A stretch of DNA of 64,000 bases from Polaromonas sp. (GTDB lineage: Bacteria; Pseudomonadota; Gammaproteobacteria; Burkholderiales; Burkholderiaceae_C): NCBI GenBank assembly GCA_030654695.1, contig JAURWY010000011.1, positions 1 to 64,000 on the forward strand. Direction: 5' to 3'. Both the position numbers and the translations under genes were made by a program. Within the stretch, counting starts at the first letter, position 1; each line of letters starts with the position of its first letter. Shown here piece by piece: positions 60,345 to 64,000 of this stretch. Below the pieces are notes generated by a model. The model made no database searches. It saw nothing but the letters and a program-made list of their open reading frames with translations, and was not told where the DNA came from.

Positions 60345-61097
60345 ATGACAACACTGACATCAGCTGCACCCAGCCTTGAGCGGCCAACCCGGGATAGTTT
60401 TTGGCACCGCATTGCAGCGCAGATTTCTGATGCCATCAGCAGCGGGACTTACCCGCCCGGTGAACGCTTGCCTTCAGAACATGCACTGGCCGAACAATTT
60501 GGCGTGAACCGGCACACCATTCGAAAGTCACTGGCGAGCTTGTCGAGCCAGGGCTTGGTGCGTGTGACCCAAGGCAGCGGTACCTACGTGGAAGACTTTG
60601 CGGTGGAACTGATGTTGGGCAAACGCACACGCCACCGACACAGCTTGGTTCAAGCCGGTTTACGCGGCGGTCTGCAAGTACTTGAGGCCAGCACCGTGCG
60701 GGCGAACAGTGCCCAAGCCAAAGCCTTGGCATTGACTGCACGCAGCAAGCTGTTGTGCTTGAACGTACTGGGCGAAGCTGAAGGCCAAATTTTGCATGTC
60801 AGTGAGCGCTATTTCCCGCTGCCACGCTTCAACGGACTGGACGCCGTGATCGCTGAAACAGGCTCGATCACTGCGGCCTTCGCAGCCTGCGGATTGACCG
60901 ATTACACCCGGCAGGAAAGCCGCATCACAGCTCAGACTCCAACGGCAGCCATCGCTGCGCACTTGCGCCAACCTGTTAGCAGGCCGGTGCTGGAAGTGAC
61001 CAGCGTCAACGTCGACAGCGCGGGAACCCCGATTGAATTTTCAACGACTTGGTTTGCCGGTGACCGAGTCAAACTAACCATACGCCACGATGACTAA
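60345..61097 (+). CDS. phnF: PhnF, GntR/HutC-family regulator of phosphonate genes
   Basis: A 250-residue repressor-type regulator. The N-terminal GntR winged helix-turn-helix runs FWHRIAAQISDAISSGTYPP, GERLPSEHALAEQFGVNRHT, IRKSLASLSSQGLVRVTQGS to GTYV. The C-terminal UTRA ligand domain (about 95-245) ends with IEFSTTWFAGDRVKLTI. It is divergent from phnG and shares the operator region. It overlaps the DUF1045 gene by 8 nt. Confidence 0.93.
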   Translation: MTTLTSAAPSLERPTRDSFWHRIAAQISDAISSGTYPPGERLPSEHALAEQFGVNRHTIRKSLASLSSQGLVRVTQGSGTYVEDFAVELMLGKRTRHRHSLVQAGLRGGLQVLEASTVRANSAQAKALALTARSKLLCLNVLGEAEGQILHVSERYFPLPRFNGLDAVIAETGSITAAFAACGLTDYTRQESRITAQTPTAAIAAHLRQPVSRPVLEVTSVNVDSAGTPIEFSTTWFAGDRVKLTIRHDD

Positions 61098-61803
61098 CGC
61101 CCTGCTCACGCCCTATCGATTTGCGGTTTACTTCGCACCACCGCCAGACAGCCCGTGGTGGCAAGCCGGCAGTCAGTGGCTCGGACGCTGCGCTGCAGGC
61201 AGTGCGGTCAAACCCATGCCTGCGGTCAACGGCATCAGCGACGAGGCGTTCCGTCAAGTGACCGCCGCGCCGCGCCGCTACGGTTGGCACGCGACGCTGA
61301 AGGCTCCCTTCAGCTTGGCTCCTGGTGCAGATGTGGCTCAGCTGCGAGAAGCACTCCAAACGATTTCCGCAAGCGCCAGCACCTTTGAAATGCCGCCGCT
61401 CAAAGTCACACTGTTAGATGATTTTCTAGCCATCGTGCCGCAGCCCCGCAGTGCAGCAGCCGAGGCCCTGGCAGCAAGATGCGTCATGGAACTGCAACCT
61501 TTGGCTGCAGCGCTGTCAGCAACCGAGTTGCAACGCCGGCGGCAAGCACAGCTGTCACCCGCACAAGATGCGCTGCTGGAACGCTGGGGCTATCCCTTCG
61601 TATTGGATGAATTTCAACTCCATTGCACACTGACAGGCTCACTCAAACACCTGAACTCGCAGCAAGTGCAAAGCCTGCAACAGGCCGCGCAAGACAGGTT
61701 CGCCAACTTGCCACCCTGCAACTTTGAATCACTGGCGCTGTTCGCAGAACCCACGCGAGGTGCAGACTTCGTGCTGCAAGAGCACTTCAGGTTTACCGCG
61801 TGA
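61090..61803 (+). CDS. DUF1045 phosphonate-metabolism protein, 2H phosphoesterase type
   Basis: A 237-residue protein of the DUF1045 family that recurs in phn loci. Two H-x-T motifs, His67-Ala-Thr69 in GWHATLKAPF and His178-Cys-Thr180 in LHCTLTG, give the 2H-phosphoesterase active site. These enzymes open 1,2- or 2',3'-cyclic phosphates. In the C-P lyase route the 5-phosphoribosyl 1,2-cyclic phosphate product must be hydrolysed; E. coli uses PhnP, absent from this window. It may fill that step. It overlaps phnF and phnN. Confidence 0.85.
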   Translation: MTNALLTPYRFAVYFAPPPDSPWWQAGSQWLGRCAAGSAVKPMPAVNGISDEAFRQVTAAPRRYGWHATLKAPFSLAPGADVAQLREALQTISASASTFEMPPLKVTLLDDFLAIVPQPRSAAAEALAARCVMELQPLAAALSATELQRRRQAQLSPAQDALLERWGYPFVLDEFQLHCTLTGSLKHLNSQQVQSLQQAAQDRFANLPPCNFESLALFAEPTRGADFVLQEHFRFTA

Positions 61804-62372
61804 ACCATCGCCTGATTTATGTGATGGGCCCGTCAGGTGCAGGCAAAGACAGCCTGCTCGACTGGCTCAAATCCAAACTACCCCCGCAGTCGCCCATCCA
61901 CTTTGCCAAGCGCACCATTGACCGACCACTGCAAGCACAGGGCGAGCAACACGAAAGCGTGGACAGCGACACCTTTGAGCGCTTGCAAAAGGAAAAGTCA
62001 TTTGCCATGCACTGGCTTGCCAACGGCAGACAGTACGGCGTGCGACATGGCGAGCTGGAGCCGCTGAAGCTGCATCAATGGTTGTTGGTCAACGGGTCCC
62101 GAGCCTACCTGCCGGAAGCATTGCGTCTGTTCGACGGTTTGACCGTGTTGCACATCACCGCCAGCGCGGACATTCTTCGCGCTCGACTGTTGGCTCGTCA
62201 ACGCGAAACGCCTGAGGCGGTTGAAGCACGCGTCCAACGCGCCGTCGCTTTCAGCGTGCCGACGTCTTGTCGTTGCGTGAATGTCTTGAACGACACCAGC
62301 CTTGATGATGCTGGTGCCGTGTTGATGAAGGCACTGGCATTGATGCCAGGATGGGCCGCTAAAAATCAATGA
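61800..62372 (+). CDS. phnN: Ribose 1,5-bisphosphate phosphokinase
   Basis: A 190-residue guanylate-kinase-like enzyme that phosphorylates ribose 1,5-bisphosphate to PRPP, returning the C-P lyase sugar to metabolism. The P-loop is GPSGAGKDS (10-18), followed by FAKRTIDRPLQAQGEQHESV (the KR.I.RP motif) and ARLLARQRETPEAVEARVQRA. GTG 61800 overlaps the DUF1045 stop (GTGA). The 94 nt between it and the convergent hutU contain no gene or clear terminator. Confidence 0.94.
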   Translation: MNHRLIYVMGPSGAGKDSLLDWLKSKLPPQSPIHFAKRTIDRPLQAQGEQHESVDSDTFERLQKEKSFAMHWLANGRQYGVRHGELEPLKLHQWLLVNGSRAYLPEALRLFDGLTVLHITASADILRARLLARQRETPEAVEARVQRAVAFSVPTSCRCVNVLNDTSLDDAGAVLMKALALMPGWAAKNQ

Positions 62373-62466
62373 CTTGCGCAGAGCCGGGGGGCGCCGCGTC
62401 ATCCAGACCAACCTAGGCAGGGGTGTGCTGGAGTTGACGCAGTTGAGACGGGAGCTAGGGTCCAAT

Positions 62467-64000
62467 TTAGCCATTAATCATGGGTAAATTGAGTCCTTGC
62501 TTCTTAGAAGTTTCAATGGCCAGCTCATAGCCCGCGTCTGCATGCCGCATGACGCCTGAGCCGCAGTCGTTGACCAGCACATTGGCCAAGCGTGCGGCGG
62601 CTGCATCGGTGCCGTCCGCCACGATGACCATGCCGGAGTGCTGCGAGTAACCCATGCCCACGCCGCCACCGTGGTGCAGGCTGACCCAGGTTGCGCCGCC
62701 TGAGACATTCAACATGGCGTTGAGCAACGGCCAGTCGCTCACTGCGTCGGTGCCGTCTTTCATGCTCTCGGTTTCGCGGTTGGGGCTGGCCACCGAGCCA
62801 GTATCCAGGTGGTCGCGGCCGATCACAATGGGGGCCTTGAGTTCACCATTCTTCACCATCTCGTTAAACGCCAACCCTGCAATGTGGCGCTCGCCCAAGC
62901 CCAGCCAGCAGATGCGGGCGGGCAGGCCCTGGAACGCAATGCGATCACGCGCCATGTCAAGCCAGCGATGGGTGTGCAGGTTGTCGGGGAACAGCTCTTT
63001 GATTTTGGCATCAGTCTTGTAAATGTCCTCAGGGTCGCCGGAAAGTGCCACCCAGCGAAATGGCCCTTTGCCTTGGCAAAACATGGGGCGAATGTAGGCA
63101 GGCACAAAACCGGGGAAATCAAAGGCGTTGGCAACGCCCATGTCTTTCGCCACCTGTCGGATGTTGTTGCCGTAGTCCACCGTGGGGATGCCCATGCTTT
63201 GAAAGTCCAGCATGGCCTGCACATGCACGGCACACGATTTGGCGGCATCGTTGGTCAGTTTTGCGTGCTGCGTGGGGTCGCGCTGAGCAGCCTTCCACTC
63301 CGCCACGCTCCAGCCAGCAGGCAGGTAGCCGTTGATCAGATCGTGTGCAGAGGACTGGTCGGTCACTAGGTCGGGGCGAATGCCTCCGGCTTTGACGCGT
63401 TTGACCAGTTCTGGCAACACTTCGGCTGCGTTTCCCAGCAGGGCAATGGAGATGGCTTCTTTGGCTGCGCAATGCTGCTGGATGAGACGCAGGGCATCGT
63501 CAATGTCTTTGGCTTGTTTGTCCACATAGCGGGTGCGCAAGCGAAAGTCGATGGAGCTTTGCTGGCACTCGATGTTGAGCGACACGGCACCGGCCAGTGT
63601 GGCGGCCAATGGCTGCGCGCCACCCATGCCGCCCAAACCGGCGGTCAAGATCCAGCGGCCCGCCCAGTCGTTGTTGTAGTGCTGGCGGCCGGCCTCCACA
63701 AAGGTTTCGAACGTGCCTTGCACAATGCCCTGACTGCCGATGTAAATCCAGCTACCAGCGGTCATTTGTCCGTACATGAACAGACCCTTGCGGTCGAGTT
63801 CGTTGAAGTGCTCCCAGTTGGCCCACTTGGGCACCAAGTTGGAATTGGCGATCAGCACGCGTGGCGCGTTGGCATGGGTTTTGAACACGCCCACGGGCTT
63901 GCCGGATTGCACCAGCAGGGTCTCGTCGTCGTTCAATTCCTTGAGGGTTTCGAGAATTTTGTCAAAGCATTCCCAGTTGCGCGCGGCACGGCCAATGCCG
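62467..64000 (-). CDS. hutU: Urocanate hydratase, N-terminus outside the window
   Basis: The frame stays open to position 64000, giving 511 residues of the C-terminal side of urocanase, the NAD-dependent second step of histidine breakdown. The first visible residues ([16 protein letters not shown]) are already conserved urocanase sequence. [28 protein letters not shown] (NAD loop), the catalytic-region [12 protein letters not shown] and the C-terminal [17 protein letters not shown] are diagnostic. A TTG at 63936 looks like a start, but upstream codons are clearly part of the protein. No other hut gene is in view. Confidence 0.97.
   Translation of the reverse strand, partial: GIGRAARNWECFDKILETLKELNDDETLLVQSGKPVGVFKTHANAPRVLIANSNLVPKWANWEHFNELDRKGLFMYGQMTAGSWIYIGSQGIVQGTFETFVEAGRQHYNNDWAGRWILTAGLGGMGGAQPLAATLAGAVSLNIECQQSSIDFRLRTRYVDKQAKDIDDALRLIQQHCAAKEAISIALLGNAAEVLPELVKRVKAGGIRPDLVTDQSSAHDLINGYLPAGWSVAEWKAAQRDPTQHAKLTNDAAKSCAVHVQAMLDFQSMGIPTVDYGNNIRQVAKDMGVANAFDFPGFVPAYIRPMFCQGKGPFRWVALSGDPEDIYKTDAKIKELFPDNLHTHRWLDMARDRIAFQGLPARICWLGLGERHIAGLAFNEMVKNGELKAPIVIGRDHLDTGSVASPNRETESMKDGTDAVSDWPLLNAMLNVSGGATWVSLHHGGGVGMGYSQHSGMVIVADGTDAAAARLANVLVNDCGSGVMRHADAGYELAIETSKKQGLNLPMING

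Noticed and set aside
1-64000. CRISPR arrays, complete insertion sequences, prophage genes, rRNA operons, a replication origin
   Set aside because: No regularly spaced repeats, transposase or integrase genes, rRNA sequence or DnaA-box cluster were noticed when reading the window.

Overview
The window reads as a chromosomal segment of a betaproteobacterium, most likely a member of the Comamonadaceae (Burkholderiales; relatives such as Rhodoferax, Polaromonas or Limnohabitans). The signs are the rpsB-tsf-pyrH-frr-uppS-cdsA-dxr block, the trxA-rho-rpmE2 order, several tripartite-tricarboxylate 'Bug' binding proteins, and an AddAB-type nuclease pair. No rRNA, CRISPR array, complete insertion sequence or prophage was seen. 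There is one tRNA gene, tRNA-Leu(CAG).

Layout: (1) 1-5020, minus strand: translation and envelope-precursor block (dxr partial, cdsA, uppS, frr, pyrH, tsf, rpsB), with a strong hairpin between rpsB and tsf. (2) 5.2-12.9 kb: amidase, NAD(P)HX repair enzyme, YggT, RNase R, tRNA-Leu and RimO. (3) 13.0-18.9 kb: catabolic cluster with an ABM-family protein, FAH-family hydrolase, DUF2889 protein, a complete TRAP transporter (dctQ, dctM and a distal dctP) and a maleate isomerase-like enzyme with its own good sigma70 promoter. (4) 19.0-20.6 kb: NUDIX hydrolase and RdgC. (5) 20.7-25.7 kb: a tripartite tricarboxylate transporter (tctB, tctA, Bug) with an isocitrate lyase/PEP-mutase-type enzyme, preceded by gene debris: a dehydrogenase-like N-terminus and a frameshifted LysR helix-turn-helix. 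(6) 25.9-31 kb: an orphan 2OG-oxygenase-like protein, then an aromatic operon on the minus strand encoding a two-domain extradiol dioxygenase split as B then A, a terephthalate-dioxygenase-like oxygenase pair and a Bug protein. (7) 30.9-38.4 kb: a flavoprotein with a coupled small unknown protein, and AddA/AddB. (8) 38.5-44 kb: trxA, rho, rpmE2, an ArnT-like membrane protein and a MATE exporter. (9) 44.0-50.7 kb: the Pho operon pstSCAB-phoU-phoBR behind a clear Pho box. (10) 50.7-62.4 kb: a complete C-P lyase locus: phnGHIJ-GNAT-KLM and phnCDE plus a PhnZ-like HD protein on the minus strand, and phnF-DUF1045-phnN on the plus strand. (11) The window ends inside hutU.

The most coherent system is phosphorus acquisition. 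The phosphate-sensing operon and the phosphonate locus lie back to back; the 3' ends of phoR and the PhnZ-like gene overlap by 14 bp. Regulatory sites can be read directly. Pho boxes precede pstS and, more weakly, phnC. A short palindromic motif (TTGTMTAGACAW) occurs at both phn promoters and covers the -10 of the phnG promoter, as expected for a PhnF repressor operator. Two accessory points stand out. An HD-domain protein carries the Tyr/Glu gate and metal ligands of PhnZ but has no PhnY-type partner in the window. A 2H-phosphoesterase-type DUF1045 protein sits where a PhnP-like cyclic phosphodiesterase activity would be needed.
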